NCBI RefSeq assembly: GCF_001514215.1
Contig: NZ_KQ948851.1
Coordinates: 120,455-184,454 of the forward strand
From: Streptomyces bungoensis
Lineage (GTDB): Bacteria > Actinomycetota > Actinomycetes > Streptomycetales > Streptomycetaceae
Direction of reading: 5' to 3'
DNA length: 64,000 nt
Numbering within the stretch: position 1 is the first letter of the stretch; the number at the start of each line of letters is the position of its first letter. This document shows, one piece after another, positions 22,701 to 30,977 of this stretch. Below the pieces are notes generated by a model, which worked only from the letters and a program-made list of their open reading frames with translations, did not search any database and had not been told where the DNA came from. Position numbers and translations under genes: made by a program.

Positions 22701-25620
22701 CTGGCGGCCCCGCCCCGGCGGCGGCGCCGAGGTCGAGGTGTTCACGGTCGTCGGCGGCGAGGAGAACCTGCACGCCACCGCCGTCGTCGCCGCCGAACCC
22801 GAACCCCTCGTGCCCGTCTCCGAACTGGCCGAACTCGACGCCACGCTCGCCCCGGCCGCCCAGCACATAGACGACGAGGACATCTACACCGACCTCGCCT
22901 CCGTCGGCCGCCCCCAGGGCCCCCGCATGCGCCTGCTGCTGCGCGCCGCCCGGCACGGCGACGCAGTGCCCCGGCAGGCACCGTCCGCCCCGTCACGACG
23001 CCCGGCACGCCCTCTCGCCGCACCGGCCGAAACCCCGAGTACGCCCAGTACGAGGGATTCCGGCCGGCACGCCGAGAGCACGCACCGGACGCCGCTCCTC
23101 GATGGGCAAACGGCGCCCGCCGGGGCACTGGTCACCGGCGAACTCACCGGCCGCGACGCCACCGCCGTCGAGCACGTCCCGGCCGAGCTGCTGGAGGCCG
23201 CCGTGCAGGCCCTGGTCGTCCTCGACCCCGAGGGCCCGGTGTTCGTGCCTCGCGAGATCGCCTGCGTACGGCACTTCCGCAAGCCGCGCGGCGAGAACCT
23301 GCGGGTGCTGGCCCGGGTCCGCGGCGAGCAGGACCGGCGCCTTGCCGACGTGCTGCTGCTGGAGAACGGCGAACCGGTCGCCGAACTGCTCGGCGTGCGC
23401 ATGGCCCGGCCCGAGGGCCGCACCGGCCGCCGCCGCTTCCTGCACCGCCCCGACTGGGTGCGCCGCGCCCTGCCGGCGCGGGACGGCACCGCCGTCCGGC
23501 ACGTCGTGCTGCTCGACCCGTCCGCCGTCCGCGCCGCCGAACTGGCCGCCGAGCCCGGTCTGAAGGTGACCTGGCTGCCCGACCTCACCGACCTCAAGGC
23601 CGCCCTGGAGGACCCCACCGTCACGGACGTGTGCCGCGTCTGGCGGCAGCTCCCGGCGCCGATGTCCGTGGGCCGGCTGCGCGCCGAGTGCGAGGACAAC
23701 TACCGCGACCTGCTCACCCTCGTCGGCGCCCTGGACGCCGCGCCCCGCCCGCCCCGGCTCTGGCTGGTCACCGAGGGCGCCCAGCACCTGCCCGGCGACC
23801 CGGCCGGCGACGGCGGCCACCTCGCCGCGGCCACCCTGTGGGGCTTCGGCCGGGTGCTGCTCACCGAGTACCCGCAGTACCGGGCGACCCTGGTCGACCT
23901 CGCCCCGGGCAGCGGCCTCGCCCCGCTGGCCGAGGAGTGGCGGGCCGAGCCGCCCGGCGAGTACCAGGTCGCCCACCGGCCCGGCCGCCGCTACGTCCGC
24001 CGACTGCTCGCCGGCGACTCCGCCCTCACCTGGACCGGGGGCTTCGAACTGCGCGCCCCCGACTCCGGGGACCTGTCCGACCTGGCCCTCGCGCCGGTCA
24101 CCGGCGTCGAGCCCGGCGCCGGCGAGGTCCAGGTCCGCGTGCACACCGTGGGCCTGACCGCCGACGACGCCCGCACCGCCCTGGACACCGGCCGGGCCGA
24201 ACGCGCGGAGGAGGCCGCGGCCGAGGAGGAACCGCCGCCCGTCCTGGGGCAGTTCGCCCGCGGCACGGTGCTCGCCGCCGACACCGGCACCGGCTTCGCC
24301 CCCGGCGACGAGGTCCTGGTCCGGCACGACGGCACGTTCCGCTCCACGCTCACCGTCCCCGCGCCGGCCGTCGTCCACGCCACCGGCTCCGACGACACCG
24401 CGCCCCGCTTCCGGCTCGACGAGACCGGCGAGGCGCTGCGCACCGCCCTCGCCGACCCCGCCCAGCGCGCCTGGGTGACCCTCCCCGAGGACCCGGCCGA
24501 GGAGCGCACCGACCCCGTCGACGAGGGCCCCACGGGCCTGCGGGCCGACCGCACCTACCTGGTCACCGGCGGACTCGGCGGCCTCGGCCTGGTCACCGCC
24601 CGCAAGCTGGTCGCGCTCGGCGCCCGGCACCTGACCCTGGTCAGCCGCGGCGGCCGGCCCACCGACGAGGCCTCGCCGGTCCTGGCGGACCTCGCCGCCG
24701 AGGCCGAGATCGACGTCGTACGCGCCGACGTCTCCCGCGAGCAGGACGTCGAGCGCCTGGTGCGGCACCTGGCGGCCGGGCCGTACCCGCTCGGCGGGAT
24801 CGTGCACGCCGCCGGCTCCTACGACAAGAAGCTGATCTCCGAGCTGACCTGGGAGTCCGTCGACGCCCAGCTCGCCGCCAAGGCCTACGGCGGCTGGCTG
24901 CTGCACGAGGCCGCCGAGGAGTCCTTCCCCGAGCTGGAGTTCTTCGTCACCTACTCCTCCATCGCCTCCGTCCTCGGCGGCGCCACCCAGGGCCACTACG
25001 CCGCCGCCAGCGCCGCGCTCGACGCCCTCGCCGAGTGGCGCGGCCGGCGCGGGGTGCCGGGGCTCTCGGTGAACTGGGGCGCCTGGGCCAGGGTCGGCAT
25101 GTCCGCCCGGCTGGAGGACCACCTCGGCCAGGAGATCGAACGCAGCGGCGTCCGGTTCTTCTCCCCGACCCGGGCCCTGGACACCCTGGCCCGGCTGTGG
25201 GACCGGCCGCGCACCCAGCGGATCGTCGGCGAGTTCGACTGGGACCGCTACGTCTCGGGCAGCGTCACCGGCGACCTGTTCTACGACCGGCTGGCCCGCC
25301 AGGCCCCCGACGACGACGGCACCGGCCTCGACCTGGCGGCGCTCGCCGCGCTGCCCGCCGCCGAACGCCTGGCCGCCGTCACCGGCGTGGTCCGCGACAA
25401 GGTCGCCGTCGTCCTGCACCTGGAGGAGGGCGACGAGCTGGACCTCTCCACCGAGTTCGTGTCGCTGGGCCTGGACTCCCTCATGGCCCAGCAGGTCAAG
25501 GCCGCCCTGGAGCAGACCTTCCGGCTGCCCCTGCCGGCCTCCCTCACCCACGACCACCCCACGGTCCGCGCGCTGGCCCAGTTCGTCGACGGGCAGCTCG
25601 GCCCGGTGCCGGCGGCGTGA
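19768..25620 (+). CDS. type I PKS module, KS-AT-DH(degenerate)-ER(remnant)-KR-ACP
   Basis: 1950 residues, GAGGAG before the ATG. KS (about 10-440) has C183, H318 and H358. The AT (about 535-830) has S622 in GHSIGE and HAFH, predicting malonyl-CoA. The DH-like region (about 890-1230) lacks the catalytic His (Leu924 in the HxxxGxxxxP position) and has Glu1143 for the usual Asp; a Pro/Arg/Ser-rich stretch of about 50 residues separates its two halves. A structural KR part follows, then only about 100 residues resembling the start of an ER (about 1445-1545), without the nucleotide-binding part. The KR is intact (TGGLGGLG at about 1600, Tyr1744), as is the ACP (Ser1904 in GLDSL). No docking segments or TE are seen. 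It may work once or iteratively. Confidence 0.93.
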   Translation: MPRTESEQAPEPVAIVGIGLRFPGGSGSADEFDAFLREGRSGIGPIPRDRWDVEAFTPEGPDDKGKIRASGGGFLDRIDLFDAGFFNISPKEARYMDPQQRLLLETAWQALEHAGIDPAPLRRGNGGVYIGASSIDYALELDSLPYEELDGHLASGITMFPLSGRLSYFLGWRGPSMSVDTACSSSLVALHLAANALRAGETDIALCGGVNALHHPRIPVMFSNAQMLSPDGQCKTFDESADGYARAEGCGVVVLKRLSDARRDGDRILALVRGTAVGQDGDSAGLTVPNGPAQEKVIRTALAAAHLAPEDIQYVEAHGTGTPLGDPIEFGAIGDVFVDSHTKDRPLLVGSVKTNLGHMEPASGIVGVIKTVLQLRARTIYPHLNLTTPSGRIPWDLYPVRVPTACEPWEAEVRRAVVNSFGFAGTIGAVVLEEAPEQAEQPADGGAAPVFTLSAKNAGALRELASAYRELLDERPELPLGALCHTANTARSHHPYRIAAPVTDRAALARLLERAAEAEHEGPTGIRKTAFLFTGQGSQYAGMGAALYAALPVFRARVDECDELFAEHLGRSVRELLLGTAADPEAIDRTEYTQPALFTLEYALAQQWIAWGAKPNVLIGHSIGEVVAAAVAGLFSLPDAVRLVAARARLMQAVTAEGGMAAVSAPVEEVVPLLEGHDDLAVAGINAPDQTVISGATAALDEVTGILTGRGVRVERLKVSHAFHSPLMAEVYDDFRAALDGIAFHEPQISIVSNVTGRLARFREIGNPDYWVRHIGEPVRFLDGIRAVAKRGRHALIEVGPQAGLTALARRSVTVEDHVWLASLRRRDTTTATTLTALADYYAAGLNVSWTGYHAGCPAPARVDLPTYAFQRKRYWLPSAAPRRSAANGTARHPLLGTEERFASGVREFTAEFTAEELGALADLADGGRTVLPAGAYVDLLLAVQDAVRGHARSAVRDLRLLAPLELPAETLTALTTRWRPRPGGGAEVEVFTVVGGEENLHATAVVAAEPEPLVPVSELAELDATLAPAAQHIDDEDIYTDLASVGRPQGPRMRLLLRAARHGDAVPRQAPSAPSRRPARPLAAPAETPSTPSTRDSGRHAESTHRTPLLDGQTAPAGALVTGELTGRDATAVEHVPAELLEAAVQALVVLDPEGPVFVPREIACVRHFRKPRGENLRVLARVRGEQDRRLADVLLLENGEPVAELLGVRMARPEGRTGRRRFLHRPDWVRRALPARDGTAVRHVVLLDPSAVRAAELAAEPGLKVTWLPDLTDLKAALEDPTVTDVCRVWRQLPAPMSVGRLRAECEDNYRDLLTLVGALDAAPRPPRLWLVTEGAQHLPGDPAGDGGHLAAATLWGFGRVLLTEYPQYRATLVDLAPGSGLAPLAEEWRAEPPGEYQVAHRPGRRYVRRLLAGDSALTWTGGFELRAPDSGDLSDLALAPVTGVEPGAGEVQVRVHTVGLTADDARTALDTGRAERAEEAAAEEEPPPVLGQFARGTVLAADTGTGFAPGDEVLVRHDGTFRSTLTVPAPAVVHATGSDDTAPRFRLDETGEALRTALADPAQRAWVTLPEDPAEERTDPVDEGPTGLRADRTYLVTGGLGGLGLVTARKLVALGARHLTLVSRGGRPTDEASPVLADLAAEAEIDVVRADVSREQDVERLVRHLAAGPYPLGGIVHAAGSYDKKLISELTWESVDAQLAAKAYGGWLLHEAAEESFPELEFFVTYSSIASVLGGATQGHYAAASAALDALAEWRGRRGVPGLSVNWGAWARVGMSARLEDHLGQEIERSGVRFFSPTRALDTLARLWDRPRTQRIVGEFDWDRYVSGSVTGDLFYDRLARQAPDDDGTGLDLAALAALPAAERLAAVTGVVRDKVAVVLHLEEGDELDLSTEFVSLGLDSLMAQQVKAALEQTFRLPLPASLTHDHPTVRALAQFVDGQLGPVPAA

Positions 25621-25645
25621 CAGTCACAAGGGACGGGACACCACG

Positions 25646-27250
25646 ATGAGCGAGACACCGAGGGAGCGCTGGACGCTCCAAGACTCCGCCCGGGCCCACG
25701 CGGGCAGCCGCCCGGACCACCCGGCGATCATCTGCGAGGGCCGGGTCACCACCTACGCCAAGTTCCACCGCGACAGCAACCGCGCCGCGCACGCCCTGCG
25801 CGCCTGCGGGGTCCGGCGCGGCGACCGGGTCGCCTACCTGGGCCGCGAGTCGGAGAACTACTACCTGGTGATGATCGCGTGCGCCAAGGCGGGCGCGGTC
25901 CTGGTACCGGTCAACTGGCGGCTCACCCCGAACGAGGTCGACCACATCCTGCGCGACTCCGGCGCCGCGCTGATCTTCGTCGACGACGAGTTCTGGGAGA
26001 CCGTCGCCACCGTCCGCCACCAGCTGCGCGGCCTGCGCAGGGTGATCCGGGTCGACGGCACCGACGCCGACGGCGAACCCGCCCGCGGGGCCGGCCTGCC
26101 CGCCTGGGCCGCCGACCAGCCCGACACCGACCCCTCCCCCGGCACCGGCCCGGACGACGCCGTCATCCAGATCTACACCAGCGGCACCACCGGCCTGCCC
26201 AAGGGCGCGGTCCTCGCCCACCGCAGCTTCTTCACCCTGCCGCACGCCAGCCGCGAGCACGGCGTCGACTGGATCGACTGGCTGCCCGAGGACGTTGCCC
26301 TGATCTCCCTGCCGGGCTTCGGCGTGGCCGGCATCGGCTGGTTCCTGCACACCTTCAACGCCGGCGGCACCAACGTGGTCATGCCGCAGTTCGACCCGCA
26401 GGAGGCCGTACGCCTCATCCGCGCCCACGGCGTCACCACCACGTTCGCCGCCCCGGCCATGCTGCAGGCGATGGCGGCCGAACGCGGCGCGGGCCCCGAG
26501 GCGTTCGCCTCGCTGCGCAAGATCGCCTACGGCGCCGCCCCGATGTCCGAGACGCTGCTCAAGCAGTGCCTGGAGACCTACCGCTGCGAGTTCGCCCAGA
26601 TCTACGCGAGCACCGAGACCGGCAGCGTGGCGGTGTGCCTGCCGCCCGCGGCCCACCACCCCGGCAGTACGCACCTCACCTCCGTCGGCCGGCCCTGCCC
26701 CGGCAACGAGATCAAGGTGATCGGCCCGGACGGCGCGACCCTCCCGCCCGGCGCCATCGGCCAGATCTGCGTCCGCGCCCCCTCCCGGATGCTCGGCTAC
26801 TGGAACCTTCCCGAGGCCACCGCCCGCACCCTGGTGGGGGAGTGGCTGCACATGGGGGACGCCGGCTACCTCGACGAGGACGGCTACCTCCACCTGTGCG
26901 ACCGCATCAACGACACGATCATCGTCGCCGGCCAGAACATCTACCCGGCCGAGGTCGAGAAGGCGCTCGCCGCCCACCCGGCGGTCGCCGACGCGGCGGT
27001 GGTCGGCCTGCCCGACGACCGCTGGGGCGAGAGCGTGCACGCGGTCGTGGTGCTCCGGCCCGGCGCGCGCGCCACACCCCGCGAACTCCTGCTGTCCCTG
27101 CGGGGCCGCATCGCCGACTACAAGATCCCCGGCACCTACCACTTCGTCCCCTCCCTGCCCCGCAACCCGTCGGGCAAGATCCTGCGCCGCGCGGTACGCG
27201 AGCAGCTGACGGCACCGGCCAGGGACGCCCTGAAGGCAACGGTCGTCTGA
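25646..27250 (+). CDS. acyl-CoA/acyl-ACP ligase (AMP-forming)
   Basis: 534 residues, ANL superfamily. P-loop-like YTSGTTGLPKG, YASTETG, the hinge region GDAGYLDEDGYLHLCDR and the C-terminal Lys in PSGKILRR are all present. It activates a carboxylate as acyl-AMP and transfers it to CoA or a carrier protein. Placed 25 bp after the PKS, it probably activates a fatty acid as PKS starter or re-activates a released chain for reduction to the aldehyde. Confidence 0.92.
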   Translation: MSETPRERWTLQDSARAHAGSRPDHPAIICEGRVTTYAKFHRDSNRAAHALRACGVRRGDRVAYLGRESENYYLVMIACAKAGAVLVPVNWRLTPNEVDHILRDSGAALIFVDDEFWETVATVRHQLRGLRRVIRVDGTDADGEPARGAGLPAWAADQPDTDPSPGTGPDDAVIQIYTSGTTGLPKGAVLAHRSFFTLPHASREHGVDWIDWLPEDVALISLPGFGVAGIGWFLHTFNAGGTNVVMPQFDPQEAVRLIRAHGVTTTFAAPAMLQAMAAERGAGPEAFASLRKIAYGAAPMSETLLKQCLETYRCEFAQIYASTETGSVAVCLPPAAHHPGSTHLTSVGRPCPGNEIKVIGPDGATLPPGAIGQICVRAPSRMLGYWNLPEATARTLVGEWLHMGDAGYLDEDGYLHLCDRINDTIIVAGQNIYPAEVEKALAAHPAVADAAVVGLPDDRWGESVHAVVVLRPGARATPRELLLSLRGRIADYKIPGTYHFVPSLPRNPSGKILRRAVREQLTAPARDALKATVV

Positions 27251-27282
27251 CGACGCCGATCGCCGAGAAAGGAAACCGACGC

Positions 27283-28347
27283 ATGCCTTCCAACGCCGGG
27301 GAGAGCAGCTCCCCAGCGGCGCGGGGAACCGCTTCGCACCCCGCGACGGACCCGAACCCCCCGCTGCAGATCGGCATCCTCCTCCCCACCCGGGAGCAGG
27401 CCATCAACGGCACCTACGCCGCCGCCCCCCTGCTCGACTTCGCCCGCCAGGCGGAAGCCCTCGGCTTCGACTCGCTGTGGGCCGGCGACTCGCTGACCGC
27501 CCGCCCGCGTCTGGACCCGCTGGTCGTGCTGTCGGCCGCGGCGGCCGCGACGAGCCGCATCACCGTCGGCACCGCGGCCCTCACCCCGGCCCTGCGCCAC
27601 CCCCTCATCGGCGCCAACATGATCGCGAGCCTCAGCCACGTCGCCGCCGGCCGGCTCGTCCTCGGTCTCGGCTCCGGCTTCCCCATGGCCGAGACCGAGG
27701 AGGAGTTCGCCTCCGTCGGCGCCTCCTTCCAGGGCCGGGTCGGCCGCCTGGACGAGATCACGGCGCTGTGGCGCACCGCGTGGCGGGCCGGCGAGGAGGG
27801 CGAACCCGCCGCGTTCCAGGGCCGGTACTGGCTGGCGGAGAACCTGGACCGGCTGCCCTCGCCGGCCGTCCCCGGCGGCCCGCCCCTGTGGCTGGCCGGC
27901 AGCGACACCCCCAAGGTGCTCGCCCGCGCGGCGACCCGCTACGACGGCTGGCTGCCCTTCCTGCCCGACGTCGACGCCTACGGCCGCGCCCGCCGCCGGA
28001 TCGCCGAACTCGCGGCGGAGGCCGGCCGCACGGTCACGCCCGCGCTCTACGCCACCGTCACCGTGAACCGCAGCGAGACGGCGGCGAAGGCCGAGCTCGA
28101 GCACTACATCAGCCACTACTACGGCCGCTCCCTGGAGCAGATGAGCAGCATCCAGGCCTACGCCTGGGGCAGCGCCGAGAAGTGCGCCGAGTGGCTCGGG
28201 GGATACGTCCGCGCCGGTGCCCGGCACCTGGTCGTACGGATCGGATCGCTCGACCCCGAGCCGCAGTTGAAGGAGATCGCCGAGGTGCTGCTGCCCGCGG
28301 TACGCGCCCTCGGCTCGTCCACCACCGTTGGGAGTACGCAGTCGTGA
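27283..28347 (+). CDS. LLM-class flavin-dependent oxidoreductase
   Basis: 354 residues, luciferase-like TIM barrel (QIGILLPTREQAINGTY at the start, ALGFDSLWAGDSLTARP, GRLVLGLGSGFP, PPLWLAGSDTPK). Uses FMN or F420. The first about 25 residues are Ser/Pro/Ala-rich and look unrelated to the fold; the ATG follows GAAAGGAA. In the cluster it could oxidise or reduce the alkyl chain or the azoxy head. Its stop overlaps the thioesterase start (GTGA). Confidence 0.87.
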   Translation: MPSNAGESSSPAARGTASHPATDPNPPLQIGILLPTREQAINGTYAAAPLLDFARQAEALGFDSLWAGDSLTARPRLDPLVVLSAAAAATSRITVGTAALTPALRHPLIGANMIASLSHVAAGRLVLGLGSGFPMAETEEEFASVGASFQGRVGRLDEITALWRTAWRAGEEGEPAAFQGRYWLAENLDRLPSPAVPGGPPLWLAGSDTPKVLARAATRYDGWLPFLPDVDAYGRARRRIAELAAEAGRTVTPALYATVTVNRSETAAKAELEHYISHYYGRSLEQMSSIQAYAWGSAEKCAEWLGGYVRAGARHLVVRIGSLDPEPQLKEIAEVLLPAVRALGSSTTVGSTQS

Positions 28348-29144
28348 CCACCGCCATCGGCACCATAGGCCGGCAGATGTCCAGCGAGGGGCACTGGTTC
28401 CACCCCGTGGAGCCCTCGCCCGACGCCTCGATCCGGCTGTTCCTGCTGCCCCACGCGGGCAGCGGCGCCATCATCTACCGCGACTGGGAGACCCTGCTGC
28501 CGCCAGACATCTCGCCGCAGGCGGTCACCCTGCCGGGCCGTCACAACCGCCGGGACGAGCCCACCTACGAGGAGTTCTGGCCGCTGCTCGACGCCCTGCA
28601 CGAGGCGGTCCTCAACGACCTCGACGAGCGCCCGTTCGCGTTCTTCGGCCACTGCCTCGGCGCCCAGCTGGCGTTCCGGCTGGCGATCCGGATGGAGGAG
28701 GAGGGCGGGCGGACCCCGGCGATGGTCGGGATGTCCGGCTGGTCGCCCGAGGGCTTCTTCCAGCCGACGGAGGAGCAGAGCCGGATGCCGGAGCCCGAAC
28801 TGGTCGAGTGGATCAAGAAGCTGGGCTCGTTCCCGGCCGAGATCTACGACAACCCCGAGATGCTCGCCCTGGTCGTGCCCGCCCTGCGCGCCGACCTCAG
28901 GGTCGCCGCCCAGTACGAGGACGACGGCGCCGGCGTCACCTGCCCGCTCGCCTCCTACGGCGGCCGCAGCGACCCGCTCCAGGAGGCCCCCGACGCCATG
29001 ACCCACTGGGCCGAGCGCACGCCCACCTACCTGGGCCACAACGAGTACGAGGGCGGCCACTTCTACATCGACACCCACGCCCAGGCCGTCACCGCGCACT
29101 TCGCGCACCGTCTGCAGCGGACCGTCGCCACCGCCGCGAGCTGA
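28344..29144 (+). CDS. type II thioesterase with Cys nucleophile
   Basis: 266 residues, alpha/beta hydrolase of the GrsT/RifR type (LFLLPHAGSGAIIYRDW at the start). The nucleophile motif is GHCLG, so Cys replaces the usual Ser (TGC codon at 28653-28655); Asp (GRSDPL) and His (EGGHFY) follow. Such enzymes remove wrong or stalled chains from carrier proteins or release the product. GTG start overlapping the LLM stop; last gene of the PKS operon. Confidence 0.88.
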   Translation: MTTAIGTIGRQMSSEGHWFHPVEPSPDASIRLFLLPHAGSGAIIYRDWETLLPPDISPQAVTLPGRHNRRDEPTYEEFWPLLDALHEAVLNDLDERPFAFFGHCLGAQLAFRLAIRMEEEGGRTPAMVGMSGWSPEGFFQPTEEQSRMPEPELVEWIKKLGSFPAEIYDNPEMLALVVPALRADLRVAAQYEDDGAGVTCPLASYGGRSDPLQEAPDAMTHWAERTPTYLGHNEYEGGHFYIDTHAQAVTAHFAHRLQRTVATAAS

Positions 29145-29158
29145 CCGAACGAGGCCGT

Positions 29159-29190
29159 GTCAGCGCCGTGTCAGCAGGGCGCGGGACAGT
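29159..29190 (+). promoter_or_regulatory. SARP-type promoter for the MFS exporter
   Basis: GTCAGC heptamers at 29159 and 29170 (11-bp step), 8 bp, then GACAGT (29185-29190). The leader to the MFS ATG at 29312 would be about 115 nt. Confidence 0.65.
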
Positions 29191-29311
29191 GACCCGATGA
29201 CCGTCGCACCGGGTGCCGTCCCGCGCCCTGTCGTGCGTAGCGGGCAGGGACGAAGCCGGCTTCCCACCACCGGCACCACCACCGGCACGAAACGACCTAG
29301 GAGGGTCGTCC

Positions 29312-30781
29312 ATGACCACCGAAGCGGAACTGACCGGCAGCGCGGCCGCGGCCGCACCGCCACCGGACATCGAGGAGGCCGCCGGCACGCCCGCCTGGGG
29401 CGCGCTCCTGGTCGTGCTGGCCGGCCTGTTCATCACCAACCTCGACTTCTTCATCGTCAACGTGGCCATCCCCTCGCTGCAGCGGGGGATGCACGCGACC
29501 AGCGCCGAGATCCAGCTGGTCGCCGCCACCTTCAACATCGGCCTGTCCGCCATGCTCATCACCGGCGGGCGGCTCGGCGACCTCTACGGCCGCCGGCGCG
29601 TCTTCTCCGTCGGCCTCGCCCTGTTCACGCTCGCCTCGCTGGCCTGCGGCGTCGCGCCGAACATGGGCGAGCTGATCGCGGCGCGCGCCGTGCAGGGCGC
29701 CGCGGCCGCGCTGGTCATCCCCCAGGTCCTCGGCATCCTGACCACGACGTACACGGGCAAGGCCCGGGTCGCCGCGTTCAACGCCTACGGCCTCACCCTC
29801 GGCGCCTCGGCCGTCTTCGGCCAGCTGATCGGCGGCCTGCTGATCAAGGCGGACGTGTTCGGCTGGGACTGGCGGACCATCTTCCTCATCAACGTGCCGA
29901 TCGGCGCCGTCGTCCTGCTGCTGACCCCGAAGGTGGTCCCCGAGTCCCGGGCCGACGGCCGCACCGGACTCGACCTGACCGGTGTGGTCCTGGTGACCGC
30001 CGGGCTCACCGCCGTGGTGCTGCCGCTGGTCGAGGGCCGCGAGCAGGGCTGGCCCACCTGGACCTGGGAGTGCCTGGTGGCCGCCGTGCCGCTGCTGGCC
30101 GCGTTCTGGTACACCCAGCGCCGCAAGGCCGCCCGCGGCAAGTCGCCGCTGGTCCACCCGAGCCTGTTCGAGGACCGCGCGTTCGGCGTGGGCGTGGTCT
30201 CGCTGCTGGTGTTCTTCGCCGCGATGGCCTCCTTCTTCCTGGTCCTCGCCCTCTACCTGCAGGAGGGCCGCGGCCAGTCCGCGCTCACGTCCGGGCTGCT
30301 GTTCATCCCGCTGGGCCTCGGCTTCTTCATCGGCTCCGTGCAGGCGCCGAAGGCCGCGGCCAAGCTGGGCAAGCAGGTCCTGGCGCTGGGCGCGCTGCTG
30401 CTGGCGGCGGGTGACGTGGCCCTGGCCGAGACCGTGTGGCACCTGGACACCAGCGGCTCCGTCGAGTGGTGCATTCCGGCCATGGTCCTCGGCGGGTTCG
30501 GCATGGGCCTCGTCGTCGCCCCGCTCACCTCGCTGGTCCTGGAGGGGGTGGCCCCGCACCACGCGGCCGCCGCGTCCGGTGTCTTCTCCACCGCCCAGGA
30601 GATGGGCAACGCCATCGGCATCGCGGTGATCGGCGTGGTCTTCTTCAGCGTCGCCGGCCACCGGGTCGGCGCCCACTCCTACGCCCACGCCTTCGGCACG
30701 AGCCTGCTGGTCCAGGCGGGTATCTGCGTGCTGGTGGCGGCTCTGGTGCAGCTGCTGCCGCGCAGGGCGGAGGCCGCCTGA
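29312..30781 (+). CDS. DHA2-type MFS drug exporter
   Basis: 489 residues with about 14 membrane helices (14-TMS DHA2 family). The motif A region is GGRLGDLYGRRRVF and the first helix carries the D-x-F-I-V-N-V-A pattern typical of this family. It has its own SARP-type promoter and terminator. Probable self-resistance and export; the valanimycin cluster also relies on an MFS resistance pump (VlmF). A related exporter is at 34040-35515. Confidence 0.9.
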   Translation: MTTEAELTGSAAAAAPPPDIEEAAGTPAWGALLVVLAGLFITNLDFFIVNVAIPSLQRGMHATSAEIQLVAATFNIGLSAMLITGGRLGDLYGRRRVFSVGLALFTLASLACGVAPNMGELIAARAVQGAAAALVIPQVLGILTTTYTGKARVAAFNAYGLTLGASAVFGQLIGGLLIKADVFGWDWRTIFLINVPIGAVVLLLTPKVVPESRADGRTGLDLTGVVLVTAGLTAVVLPLVEGREQGWPTWTWECLVAAVPLLAAFWYTQRRKAARGKSPLVHPSLFEDRAFGVGVVSLLVFFAAMASFFLVLALYLQEGRGQSALTSGLLFIPLGLGFFIGSVQAPKAAAKLGKQVLALGALLLAAGDVALAETVWHLDTSGSVEWCIPAMVLGGFGMGLVVAPLTSLVLEGVAPHHAAAASGVFSTAQEMGNAIGIAVIGVVFFSVAGHRVGAHSYAHAFGTSLLVQAGICVLVAALVQLLPRRAEAA

Positions 30782-30850
30782 GCCGAACCGGGACGGCCCC
30801 GCGGCCGGCCGGCGGCCGGCCGCGGACCGCGACAAGTACAAAGCTCAACC

Positions 30851-30887
30851 GACGGGCACACGGAGGCAAAGAGTCCGTGTGCCCGTC
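30851..30887 (+). terminator. terminator after the MFS exporter
   Basis: A perfect 14-bp stem (GACGGGCACACGGA with TCCGTGTGCCCGTC) and a 9-nt loop. Its last bases overlap the first GTCAG of the next SARP-type promoter. Confidence 0.8.
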
Positions 30888-30927
30888 AGCCATGCATCAG
30901 AAACAGGTCAGTCACCTCCTCCACGAT
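30885..30927 (+). promoter_or_regulatory. SARP-type promoter for the first P450
   Basis: GTCAG (30885), ATCAG (30896) and GTCAG (30907) at 11-bp steps, 8 bp, then CACGAT (30922-30927). The transcription start would be near 30934, 44 nt before the GTG of the P450. Confidence 0.65.
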
Positions 30928-30977
30928 GGCGGCCGAAATAGCCCGCTCGATTTCAGCCTTACCAACGGGAGGACACC

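Noticed and set aside
22940..23110. Sequencing frameshift as the cause of the odd DH domain
   Set aside because: The alternative frames that could be read here do not restore DH motifs, and Leu924 and Glu1143 lie outside the odd stretch in the correct frame. It remains a weak possibility for the low-complexity part only.
20385..25649. Long alternative plus frame inside the PKS
   Set aside because: Arg/Pro-rich shadow; all PKS motifs are in the other frame.
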